Positions 1 through 6,015 of a DNA stretch of 11,598 bases are shown in pieces; position 1 is the stretch's first letter; each line of letters opens with the position of its first letter. Origin of the DNA: an uncultured Pseudorhodobacter sp. (GTDB taxonomy: Bacteria; Pseudomonadota; Alphaproteobacteria; Rhodobacterales; Rhodobacteraceae); the NCBI GenBank assembly GCA_945957495.1, contig CAMFLG010000049.1, positions 1 to 11,598 of the forward strand, in the 5' to 3' direction. A program made the position numbers and the translations under genes. Below the pieces are notes generated by a model. The model was not told the DNA's origin. It made no database searches and saw only the letters and a list, made by a program, of their open reading frames with translations.

Positions 1-44
1 GTCATCTGAACCGCCAAGACCAAGGCGCACAGGGCCGCACGCAT
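1..44 (-). CDS. Start of an exported protein, cut by the window edge (possibly murein transglycosylase MltA)
   Basis: Only the first 14 codons are inside the window. The ATG at 44-42 overlaps the TGA of the upstream Tim44-like gene (TGATG at 46-42), so the two are probably translationally coupled. The visible peptide begins MRAALCALVLAVQM: a short positive start followed by a hydrophobic run, as in a Sec signal peptide. In Rhodobacteraceae a murein transglycosylase A gene commonly follows the Tim44-like gene, so MltA is a guess from context. The visible residues cannot confirm any family. Confidence 0.55.
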   Translation of the reverse strand, partial: MRAALCALVLAVQM

Positions 45-703
45 CAGTCCCCGGTGGCCACAAGTTGCCAGTTCGGGTCTTGCACGCCCATGCGGCGCGC
101 AAAGGTCCAGACATCGCGTTGACGTTTCACCTCGGTGGCCGACCCTTCGACGATCACGCCCGCCTTATCGCGCACGACAGAGGTGAGTTCGCCCAGAAAG
201 CGCACGGTGATTTCGCCGCTGCGGGTGGTTGCATCAAAATCCGCGTCCACCAGGGCGAGTTCGCGCAGCCCGACAAAGTTGGCCTCAACCGTGCGGCCTT
301 CGCGGTCGCGGGCGTTGATAACTTCGGCAAAGCTGGCCTCAACCTCATCCGCCAGAAAGGGGCGGATGCTGTTCAGATCGCCACGCTCGAACGCCATCAG
401 GATCATCTCATAGGCGCCACGCGCGCCGCGCAGAAATTCGTTGACCGAAAAGCTGGGCTCGGCCTGTTTCATTGCGGCCAGCGCCTTGGCGGTTTTGCTG
501 CCTGCCTCGGCGTGATCGGCGATATCCGGATCCGGCCCGCCCTCGATCACATCAAACTTCGGCTTCGCCGCCGGGCGCATGTCTTCGATCGGGGCGGCGG
601 GGCGTTCAAACCCGTCGCGCGTGCCAAGCACCGAGCGCAGCTTCAGGATCAGGAACACGGCGATCCCGGCCAGAACCAGCAACTGGATCAAGGAAGAATT
701 CAT
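44..703 (-). CDS. Tim44/TimA-like membrane-anchored protein
   Basis: A 219-residue protein with one hydrophobic segment at about residues 6-23 (LIQLLVLAGIAVFLILKL), then a charged, proline-rich linker, then a C-terminal domain from about residue 88 to the end that resembles the Tim44-like fold (FLRGARGAYEMILMAFERGD; a WQLVATGD-type end). Bacterial members of this family are thought to sit at the inner membrane as adaptor or import-associated proteins; their biochemical role is poorly defined. The start at 703 has a GAGG seven bases upstream. It is divergent to fxsA across a 115-base spacer and its stop overlaps the next gene's start. The family assignment is good; the function is inferred only. 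Confidence 0.8.
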   Translation of the reverse strand: MNSSLIQLLVLAGIAVFLILKLRSVLGTRDGFERPAAPIEDMRPAAKPKFDVIEGGPDPDIADHAEAGSKTAKALAAMKQAEPSFSVNEFLRGARGAYEMILMAFERGDLNSIRPFLADEVEASFAEVINARDREGRTVEANFVGLRELALVDADFDATTRSGEITVRFLGELTSVVRDKAGVIVEGSATEVKRQRDVWTFARRMGVQDPNWQLVATGD

Positions 704-750
704 AAATCAGCCTCGAAAAGCGCCCGGGGGTTGGTGATCCGAGCCTTGGC

Positions 751-764
751 CCCCTATGTAGGGG
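751..764. promoter_or_regulatory. Short inverted repeat in the timA-like/fxsA divergent spacer
   Basis: CCCCTA-TG-TAGGGG lies in the 115-base spacer between two divergent genes, 54 bases before the fxsA start. The six-base arms are perfect. TATGTA at 755-760 overlaps it and lies 18 bases after TTGGTG (731-736), a weak -35/-10-like pair for fxsA. It could be an operator over a promoter, or chance in a GC-rich spacer. Confidence 0.3.
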
Positions 765-818
765 TTGGGGTCGCGCAAGTCCACCTTTTGGGGCGCGGAA
801 AGCAACGAGGGAATGGAA

Positions 819-1286
819 ATGTGGGTTATTGCGCCGATACTGGTGGTGCCGTTGATCGAAATCGCCCTGTTTGTGACCGTTGGCGCCTGGCTTGGGCTTT
901 GGCTGACGCTGGCGATTGTTCTGGGAACGGCGCTGTTTGGCGTGCAGGTTTTGCGGCAGCAAGGGCCGGGCACGATGCAGGAGTTTCAGCGCGGCGGTCA
1001 GAACACCGACCCGCTTTCCCCGCTTGCGCATGGGGCGTTAAAGGCGGTTGCGGGGCTGCTGCTGATCCTGCCGGGGTTCTTGACCGATACGTTGGGGCTG
1101 CTGCTGTTGATCCCGCAGGTGCGCAAACTGGCGATTGCCACGCTGGCCAGCCGGGTTCAATTCGCCAGTTTCACAACGACAGGCGCGCGCCCGGCACAGC
1201 AAGACGACTGGATTGACGGCGACTATGAGGTTGTTCCCCCCGACCGCGACAAGTTGGGCGGCGGATCGAAGTGGACGAAGCATTGA
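819..1286 (+). CDS. fxsA: FxsA family inner-membrane protein
   Basis: A 155-residue protein of the FxsA family, named for E. coli FxsA, whose overproduction relieves F exclusion of phage T7; its normal role is unclear. It starts MWVIAPILVVPLIEIALF, the typical FxsA N-terminus, with hydrophobic segments at about 3-22, 24-42 and 72-99 and the conserved PGFLTD at 85-90. The tail from about 120 is polar and likely cytoplasmic. I chose ATG 819 because GAGGG (807-811) is seven bases upstream; ATG 813 would be only one base from it, and longer starts add a polar extension. It is followed by secB after 56 bases, so the two may be cotranscribed. Confidence 0.88.
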   Translation: MWVIAPILVVPLIEIALFVTVGAWLGLWLTLAIVLGTALFGVQVLRQQGPGTMQEFQRGGQNTDPLSPLAHGALKAVAGLLLILPGFLTDTLGLLLLIPQVRKLAIATLASRVQFASFTTTGARPAQQDDWIDGDYEVVPPDRDKLGGGSKWTKH

Positions 1287-1296
1287 GGCAATACGC

Positions 1297-1318
1297 TTGA
1301 CCTGCTAGGAGAGGTCAA
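1297..1318 (+). promoter_or_regulatory. Inverted repeat in the secB leader
   Basis: TTGACCT (1297-1303) and AGGTCAA (1312-1318) form a perfect 7-bp inverted repeat with an 8-base loop, lying 11-32 bases after the fxsA stop and ending 24 bases before the secB ATG. There is no T-run after it, so an intrinsic terminator is unlikely. TTGACC could also be a -35 element, but no good -10 is seen at the right distance. A protein-binding site or a leader RNA hairpin is possible. Confidence 0.4.
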
Positions 1319-1342
1319 CAGTTTGCAAGGGGAGTGGGTCAT

Positions 1343-1822
1343 ATGGCCGAAGAAGCAAGCGCCGCGCCGCAGATCAAGATGCAGGTTCTGGCACAGTTCG
1401 TGCGAGACATGTCGTTTGAAAACATGGTCGCCCAAAAGGGCCTGACCTCTGCCGAGGTGCAGCCGGATATTCAGGTTTCCGTCAGTCTGGATGCGCGCAA
1501 GCGGGCGCAGGAAGGCCAGTATGACGTTGTGACCAAGTTCAAAGTGACGTCGAAAAACAAGGTGAACGGCGAGACTTTGTTCCTTATGGAACTGGATTAT
1601 GCCGGTGTGTTCCTGGTGGAAGGCGTGCCGGAAGAGCAGTTGCACCCGTTCCTGTTGATCGAATGCCCGCGCCTGTTGTTCCCCTTCGTGCGCCGGATCA
1701 TTTCGGATGTGACGCGCGATGGCGGCTTCCCGCCGCTGAACATCGACACGGTCGATTTCCTTGCGCTGTACCGTCAGGAGCTGGCGCGCCGAGCATCGAG
1801 CCAGCCGCAAGCGGTGAACTGA
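1343..1822 (+). CDS. secB: SecB protein-export chaperone
   Basis: A 159-residue SecB, the cytoplasmic tetrameric chaperone that keeps preproteins unfolded and hands them to SecA at the translocon. Family signatures are visible: QVLAQFVRDMSFEN (14-27), the acidic ELDYAGVF (83-90) that belongs to the SecA-contacting region, and the C-terminal block LLIECPRLLFPFVRRIISD (104-122) followed by TRDGGFPPLNID. The length is normal for alphaproteobacteria. ATG 1343 was chosen over the in-frame GTG 1334 because GGAG (1331-1334) lies eight bases before the ATG and overlaps the GTG. It ends just before a strong hairpin. Confidence 0.95.
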   Translation: MAEEASAAPQIKMQVLAQFVRDMSFENMVAQKGLTSAEVQPDIQVSVSLDARKRAQEGQYDVVTKFKVTSKNKVNGETLFLMELDYAGVFLVEGVPEEQLHPFLLIECPRLLFPFVRRIISDVTRDGGFPPLNIDTVDFLALYRQELARRASSQPQAVN

Positions 1823-1834
1823 GCCGGCGAGGAT

Positions 1835-1866
1835 GAAAGGACCGGCCCTGCGGGGCCGGTCTTTTC
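1835..1866. terminator. Hairpin terminator shared by secB and the convergent epimerase
   Basis: The arms 1835-1848 and 1853-1866 pair along their whole length with one G-T pair around a TGCG loop; the core is GACCGGCCC/GGGCCGGTC. The plus strand continues with CTTTT, as for an intrinsic terminator after secB (12 bases downstream of its stop). On the minus strand the hairpin begins inside the epimerase stop codon (1865-1867), with a weaker CCTTTC tail, so it probably works for both converging genes. Confidence 0.8.
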
Positions 1867-2878
1867 ATATCTGGTAATAGTCGCGATACCAGCGCACGAA
1901 GGCGGCCACGCCATCCCGGAAATTGGTCTGCGGGCGATAGCCTGTCAGCGTTTTCAGCAGGGTAGCATCCGCCCATGTGGCGGGAACATCCCCCATTTGC
2001 ATCGGCATGTAGTTGCGGATCGCCTTGCGACCAACCTCATCCTCGATCGCCTCGATGAAATCCATCAGGCGGATCTTGTCGGAATTCCCGATATTGACGA
2101 CACGGAAGGGGGCGGCGGGGCTGAGGCTGTCGCCGGGCGCGATATCCTCGGGGGTGGCGGGGCGAACGGGAACGGCGTCGATCAACAGGCGGATTCCGCG
2201 CACAAGATCATCAACATAGGTGAAATCGCGCCACATATCGCCGTTGTTGTAAACGTCGATGGGGGTGCCTTCCAGAATACCCTTGGTGAATTTGAACAGG
2301 GCCATGTCGGGGCGGCCCCACGGGCCATAAACGGTAAAGAAGCGGAACATCGTCACCGGAAGGCTGTAGATATGGGCATAGGAATGGCCCATCATCTCAT
2401 TCGCCTTCTTGGTGGCGGCGTAGAAGGTCATCGGCGTTTCGGTCTTGTGCGTTTCCAGAAACGGCATTTCGGTATTTGCGCCATAGACCGACGACGTAGA
2501 GGCCATCAGCAGGTGTTGCACGTCCAACTCTCGCGCTAGATCCAGAATGTTGAAACCGCCGACGAGGTTAGCATCCATGTAGGCGCGGGGGTTTTCCAAG
2601 CTGTAGCGCACGCCCGCCTGCGCCGCGAGGTGAACGATCACGTCAGGTTTTGCCGTTTTGACGGCATGGGCCAGAGTGGCCTGATCCTCTAACAGCGCCT
2701 CTGTCGCGTGGAAATTTTCCGATTGGCGCAGCATGGCGTGGCGGCGCTGCTTGAGCGTCACGTCGTAATAGTCGGTCATGCCATCATAGCCATCAACCCG
2801 AAATCCCTCTGCCAGAAGAAGCCGACAAAGATGATAACCGATGAAGCCTGCGGACCCGGTGACGAAGATGCTTTTCAT
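1865..2878 (-). CDS. NAD-dependent epimerase, UDP-glucuronate 4-epimerase type
   Basis: A 337-residue extended short-chain dehydrogenase. The Rossmann motif GSAGFIG is at 8-14. STSSVYG (127-133) and the catalytic pair Tyr153/Lys157 in YAATK are present. The early YDGMTDYYDVTLKQRR (31-46) and RFFTVYGPWGRPDMALFKF (179-197) are characteristic of the CapI/LspL-like UDP-glucuronate 4-epimerases, which make UDP-galacturonate for capsule, LPS or exopolysaccharide; other UDP-sugar substrates cannot be excluded. It lies 24 bases downstream of dnaQ on the same strand, so it may ride on the maf-aroE-coaE-dnaQ transcript, and it ends within a shared terminator. No other polysaccharide genes are nearby, so it looks like an insertion in a housekeeping cluster. 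Confidence 0.87.
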   Translation of the reverse strand: MKSIFVTGSAGFIGYHLCRLLLAEGFRVDGYDGMTDYYDVTLKQRRHAMLRQSENFHATEALLEDQATLAHAVKTAKPDVIVHLAAQAGVRYSLENPRAYMDANLVGGFNILDLARELDVQHLLMASTSSVYGANTEMPFLETHKTETPMTFYAATKKANEMMGHSYAHIYSLPVTMFRFFTVYGPWGRPDMALFKFTKGILEGTPIDVYNNGDMWRDFTYVDDLVRGIRLLIDAVPVRPATPEDIAPGDSLSPAAPFRVVNIGNSDKIRLMDFIEAIEDEVGRKAIRNYMPMQMGDVPATWADATLLKTLTGYRPQTNFRDGVAAFVRWYRDYYQI

Positions 2879-2902
2879 GGTGTTTCTTCTGTTTTGGCTT
2901 TG

Positions 2903-3601
2903 TCAGAGCCGCTTTTTCCAAAGGGCGGCGTCGCCCAGTTTTTCAACGAAGGCGGCGTGTGCGGCGGATTCCTCCGCTGTCAGGCGACTGGGCAGCGGCA
3001 TCGCGCGGGGGCGGGGGCGCCAATCGGTGGTGAACTGGGCGGCAGAGCGCGGCTTATCCTGCTCTGAAGGGGCAAGGCCAAAGTCGGGCTGGCGACCGCC
3101 GATAAGTTCCAGATACACCTCGGCCAGAATTTCAGAGTCGAGCAAGGCGCCATGTTTTTCACGCGCCGAGTTATCCACGCCGAAACGACGGCACAGCGCA
3201 TCCAGTGACGCCGGGGAGCCCGGAAACTTGCTGCGCGCGATCATCAGCGTGTCGGTGGCGCGGCTATTGGGCAGACCGGGAAGGTCCGCAGCCTCAAGTT
3301 CGTGATTGAGGAATTTCATATCGAAGGCGGCGTTGTGGATCACCAACTGCGCATCGGCGATGAAATCCAGAAAGGCCTGCCCGATGGCCTTGAACACCGG
3401 CTGATTGCGCAGGAAATCGTCGCCAAGGCCGTGAACCTCGAACGCCTCTTTCGGCATCGGGCGTTCGGGGTTGATGTATTGGTGGTAGGTGCGGCCGGTG
3501 GGCAGGTGATTAAACAGCTCTACCGCGCCGATTTCAACGATCCGGTGCCCCTCGGACGGTTCAAACCCGGTGGTTTCGGTGTCGAGGACGATCTCACGCA
3601 T
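2903..3601 (-). CDS. dnaQ: DNA polymerase III epsilon subunit (3'-5' proofreading exonuclease)
   Basis: A 232-residue DnaQ. It removes misincorporated nucleotides within the Pol III core, together with alpha (DnaE). The DEDDh exonuclease motifs are complete: ExoI DTETTG with Asp7 and Glu9, ExoII HNAAFDMKF with Asp94, and ExoIII REKHGALLDSE with His150 and Asp155. After the catalytic domain comes RQPDFGL (170-176), a possible beta-clamp-binding motif, then a linker and a C-terminal segment (about 200-230) expected to contact alpha. Its start overlaps the coaE end by eight bases, which indicates coupled translation. Confidence 0.95.
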   Translation of the reverse strand: MREIVLDTETTGFEPSEGHRIVEIGAVELFNHLPTGRTYHQYINPERPMPKEAFEVHGLGDDFLRNQPVFKAIGQAFLDFIADAQLVIHNAAFDMKFLNHELEAADLPGLPNSRATDTLMIARSKFPGSPASLDALCRRFGVDNSAREKHGALLDSEILAEVYLELIGGRQPDFGLAPSEQDKPRSAAQFTTDWRPRPRAMPLPSRLTAEESAAHAAFVEKLGDAALWKKRL

Positions 3602-4181
3602 GGCGGTTCCGGATATGGCTGATCAGGGCGGTGACATAGGCCTGCGTCGAGGCCAGGTCCAGTGTTTCAACAATATGCGTGGCCAGGCGGCGCTTTTCGG
3701 CATCGGGCATCTGGCGCGCGAGGATGGATTGAAACTGCGCCTCGGTCATGCCGGGGCGGGCCAGCACGCGGTGGCGTTGCAGGATGGCAGGGGCCGTGAC
3801 CAGCAGCGTTGCGTCAAATTCGGACTGGCTGGATTTTTCAAACAGAAGGGGGATATCCAGAACCACAATGTCGGCGGTTGCATCGGCCAGAAAGCGGGCA
3901 CGGTCGGCGGCGACAAGGGGGTGAACGATGGCCTCGATCCGCGCGAGGGCGGTGGGGTCGGCGGCGATCCAGGATTTCAGCACCGCCCGGTCAATGCCAC
4001 CGTCGCGGCAGGCCGCGGGGTGAAGGGCGGCAATCTGCGCAACGGCTGCGCCACCGGGGGCATAAAGCCGGTGAACCGAAGCGTCGGCGTCCCAGACGGG
4101 CAGGCCAGCGGCGGCAAACAGTGCCGCCGTAGTGGATTTGCCCATGCCGATTGATCCGGTCAGGCCAAGGCAGAAGGTCAT
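3594..4181 (-). CDS. coaE: Dephospho-CoA kinase
   Basis: A 195-residue CoaE, catalysing the last step of coenzyme A synthesis: ATP-dependent phosphorylation of the 3'-hydroxyl of dephospho-CoA. It has the P-loop GSIGMGKST (9-17), the WDADAS motif (30-35) with the family's catalytic aspartate, IVHP (85-88), DIPLLFE (109-115), and the lid-region LARQMP (154-159). The usual VIDN-G motif near the C-terminus is replaced by HIVETLD (169-175). Its start forms an ATGA overlap with the aroE stop (4181-4178), and its stop overlaps the dnaQ start, so it sits in the middle of a translationally coupled chain. Confidence 0.94.
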   Translation of the reverse strand: MTFCLGLTGSIGMGKSTTAALFAAAGLPVWDADASVHRLYAPGGAAVAQIAALHPAACRDGGIDRAVLKSWIAADPTALARIEAIVHPLVAADRARFLADATADIVVLDIPLLFEKSSQSEFDATLLVTAPAILQRHRVLARPGMTEAQFQSILARQMPDAEKRRLATHIVETLDLASTQAYVTALISHIRNRHA

Positions 4182-5017
4182 GCCGACAGCACGGCGTTGC
4201 GCGTTGCCTCATCCACCTCGGGGCGGTGACCGAACCAGCGTTCAAAGCCGGGTGCAGCCTGATGCAGTAACATGCCAAGGCCATCGACGATGGTGCAGCC
4301 CTTTGATTCAGCCTCTAGAAGGAACTGCGTTTTCAATGGGTTATATACAAGATCGGTGACAAGAGCGCCGCGTTCCAACCCATCCAGCGGCACGCGGAAA
4401 TCCGGTTTGCCGGACATGCCCAAAGAGGTGGTGTTGATCACGGTCGCGGCCCCTTCCAGCATGTTCGGGGCGTGGACCCAATCATAGACGGTCAGTTTGG
4501 CGCCGAAGTCGGCCCGCAATGCCTCGGCCCGCGGGCGGGTGCGGTTGGCAACACGGATTTCGGGCACGCCGACCTCTATCAGGGCGGCAATGACGGCGCG
4601 CGCGGCACCACCCGCCCCGAATACGGCGGCTGGCCCGGCATTCGGGTGCCAGTGTGGCGCGTTCTGGCGCAGGTTGGCCATGAAACCGGAGCCGTCGGTG
4701 TTGTCGGCGTGGATCCGACCATCGGAACGGAAGATGAGGGTGTTGGCCGCACCAATCAGGGCGGCGCGGTCTGTCACGATGTCAGCGAGTTTCAGAACTT
4801 CTTCCTTGTGCGGAATGGTCACGTTCAGGCCGACAAACCCGAGTTTGGGCAGAAAGCTGAGTGTCTCTCGCAAGTCGACCTGGGCCACATCCATAGGAAT
4901 GTAATGGCCTTTGATGCCATAGCGGCGCAGCCAGTAGCCGTGTAGTGCGGGCGATCGGCTGTGCGCGATCGGATGGCCAATCACACCGGCGAGGGGAATG
5001 CGGGGAAGATCGCTCAT
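4178..5017 (-). CDS. aroE: Shikimate dehydrogenase (NADP-dependent)
   Basis: A 279-residue AroE, which reduces 3-dehydroshikimate to shikimate in aromatic amino-acid synthesis. The shikimate-binding N-domain shows GHPIAHSRSPALH (14-26), NVTIPHKE (65-72) with the catalytic Lys71, and NTDGSGF (106-112) with the partner Asp108. The NADP domain has GAGGAAR (134-140) and the NRT motif (158-160) that usually reads the 2'-phosphate. The C-terminal GMLLHQAAPGFERWFG is typical. The length is normal. It shares four-base ATGA overlaps with maf upstream and coaE downstream. Confidence 0.95.
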   Translation of the reverse strand: MSDLPRIPLAGVIGHPIAHSRSPALHGYWLRRYGIKGHYIPMDVAQVDLRETLSFLPKLGFVGLNVTIPHKEEVLKLADIVTDRAALIGAANTLIFRSDGRIHADNTDGSGFMANLRQNAPHWHPNAGPAAVFGAGGAARAVIAALIEVGVPEIRVANRTRPRAEALRADFGAKLTVYDWVHAPNMLEGAATVINTTSLGMSGKPDFRVPLDGLERGALVTDLVYNPLKTQFLLEAESKGCTIVDGLGMLLHQAAPGFERWFGHRPEVDEATRNAVLSA

Positions 5018-5613
5018 GTCTGAATAAAGCCTCGTGCGCCAAGATAGTCGAGCAGGGGCAACAGGGGCAGCCCCAGAATGGTAAAATAATCGCCCTGGAT
5101 CGAAGAGAAAAGCCGCACGCCTTCTTCCTCTAGCTTGTAGGCGCCAACAGAGTGTTGGGCAGAGGCCCAGTTGCGGGCAAGATAGGCGTCAAGATAGGCG
5201 TCGGATACGTCGCGCATCTGCAGCTTTGCCTCGGAAATATGGCGCCAGATCGGCCTTGCCGCATCATATAGCACAAGGGCAGAGATCAGGTGGTGGGTTT
5301 GGCCGCGAAGGGCGGTCAACTGTGCCCGGGCTGCATCAGGGGTGTCAGGTTTGCCAAAGACCCGGCCCTGAAAGGCCAGAACCTGATCGCAGCCAAGCAC
5401 AAGGGCGGTTTGGTGACGGTTTGCAAGTTTTTCGGCCTTCAGTTCCGCCAGCGTGTCGGCGATTTCGCGCGGTTTGGCCTGTTCCGCCTCTAGGCTTTGA
5501 CGGATGGTTTCTTCGTCAATCCGGGCAGCCTCTGCCGTGACCGTAAGCCCGGCGTTGCGCAAAAGCTGCAGCCGGATGGTCGAGGCGGAGGCCAGAAGAA
5601 GGGGACGCGTCAT
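5014..5613 (-). CDS. maf: Maf-family nucleoside triphosphate pyrophosphatase
   Basis: A 199-residue Maf/YceF/YhdE-type protein. Family members hydrolyse non-canonical or modified NTPs to NMP and pyrophosphate, and have been linked to septum inhibition. It starts PLLLASASTIRLQLL (4-18), a variant of the usual LASxSPRRxxLL in which the Pro-Arg-Arg positions are Thr-Ile-Arg. GCDQVL (74-79) has the likely catalytic Asp76, and the C-terminal block runs from SVGAYKLEEEG (155-165) through GDYFTILGLPLLPLL (174-188). It is the first gene of the minus-strand operon and lies next to the origin candidate. Which NTP it prefers cannot be read from the sequence. Confidence 0.92.
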   Translation of the reverse strand: MTRPLLLASASTIRLQLLRNAGLTVTAEAARIDEETIRQSLEAEQAKPREIADTLAELKAEKLANRHQTALVLGCDQVLAFQGRVFGKPDTPDAARAQLTALRGQTHHLISALVLYDAARPIWRHISEAKLQMRDVSDAYLDAYLARNWASAQHSVGAYKLEEEGVRLFSSIQGDYFTILGLPLLPLLDYLGARGFIQT

Positions 5614-5708
5614 TGGGGGCGACCTTGTGGATATGCTCTGTTTGTTCCCGGACCGTCATTTGGGGAAAAGCGGCCCTTTGGCCTAGGGAGGGCGATTTGC
5701 CGCTGTGA

Positions 5709-5714
5709 TGTCAA
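5709..5714 (-). promoter_or_regulatory. Possible -35 element for the maf operon
   Basis: On the minus strand TTGACA is a perfect -35 hexamer, 95 bases before the maf start. No convincing -10 hexamer is seen 16-19 bases further on (the region is CTCCCTAGG-like), so this is only a candidate. Confidence 0.25.
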
Positions 5715-5820
5715 GCCTTCGCGGCGGTTGCGACAGGGTTTTCCAGATGTGTAGAAGGATCAATGCGCGCTGTGGAGAACTGGGTTTTCCCGAGAAGCGT
5801 CGTGTTGGCCGGGGCGCCAG

Positions 5821-5870
5821 AGAATTCTGTTAACACTTTGTTATTAAATTGATTTCATGAATTTTACGAA
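5821..5870. other. AT-rich block, possible DNA unwinding element
   Basis: Only 11 of 50 bases are G or C, in a window whose genes are strongly GC-rich. It contains GTTAAC (5829-5834), TTATTAAATT and TTCATGAA. It lies between the DnaA-box-like sites at 5771-5779 and 5884-5892, the layout expected of an unwinding element in an origin. It may also hold the hemJ promoter. Confidence 0.5.
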
Positions 5871-5950
5871 TGATGCCCTGGCCTTGTCCACAGGTTGGGC
5901 ACTGTGGGCGAATGCCGGGAAAAGACCGGAAATTCTGTTGTCCCCAGCCC

Positions 5951-6000
5951 CTACATCATCATCTATCTTTCTAGAATCTATTCTTTAAGAAGAAGAAAAG
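5951..6000 (+). promoter_or_regulatory. Second AT-rich stretch before hemJ, likely promoter/leader
   Basis: Fourteen of 50 bases are G or C. It holds TAGAAT (5972-5977, -10-like), the palindrome TTCTAGAA (5969-5976), the inverted repeat AGAAT-CT-ATTCT (5973-5984), one GANTC site (GAATC 5974-5978, the CcrM methylation motif of alphaproteobacteria) and a purine run leading into the hemJ Shine-Dalgarno. No well-placed -35 is seen. Confidence 0.35.
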
Positions 6001-6015
6001 AAGCGAGGTGATCTA

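Larger units (their letters stand above)
5614..6015. other. Candidate chromosomal replication origin (oriC)
   Basis: This 402-base gap has no convincing gene and genes diverge from it on both sides. Relative to TTATCCACA there are three 8-of-9 DnaA-box matches: minus-strand ATATCCACA (5634-5626), minus-strand TTCTCCACA (5779-5771) and plus-strand TTGTCCACA (5884-5892). Weaker 7-of-9 matches lie at 5739-5747, 5748-5756 (minus) and 5938-5946. A very AT-rich block lies between boxes. CCACAG (5888-5893) and CTGTGG (5902-5907) form an inverted pair. The flanking genes (maf-aroE-coaE-dnaQ on one side, hemJ-rho-mnmE-mnmG-rsmG with parS on the other) match the Caulobacter-type origin neighbourhood. 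No origin activity can be shown from sequence alone. Confidence 0.65.

Noticed and set aside
765..818. Longer fxsA start
   Set aside because: It would add a polar stretch before the first membrane segment and would consume the GAGGG that fits ATG 819.
65..1216. 383-codon plus-strand frame across the Tim44-like gene and fxsA
   Set aside because: It runs antisense to one conserved gene and out of frame through another, without domain signals or a ribosome-binding site.
1334..1342. GTG start for secB three codons upstream
   Set aside because: It overlaps the GGAG that serves as Shine-Dalgarno for ATG 1343, and the shorter form gives the usual N-terminus.
3171..3179. TTATCCACG, an 8-of-9 DnaA-box match
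   Set aside because: It is isolated within dnaQ coding sequence and far from the AT-rich gap; a single match of this quality is expected by chance.
5830..5847. Two TTAA tetramers as a CtrA-type binding site
   Set aside because: The spacing is 10 bases rather than the 7 of the TTAA-N7-TTAA consensus, so this is more likely just AT-rich sequence.
5857..5988. 43-codon ORF in the origin candidate starting MNFTNDALALSTGWALW
   Set aside because: No Shine-Dalgarno (upstream is AT-rich), no recognisable family, and it overlaps the DnaA-box-like sites. Conservation would be needed before calling it a gene.
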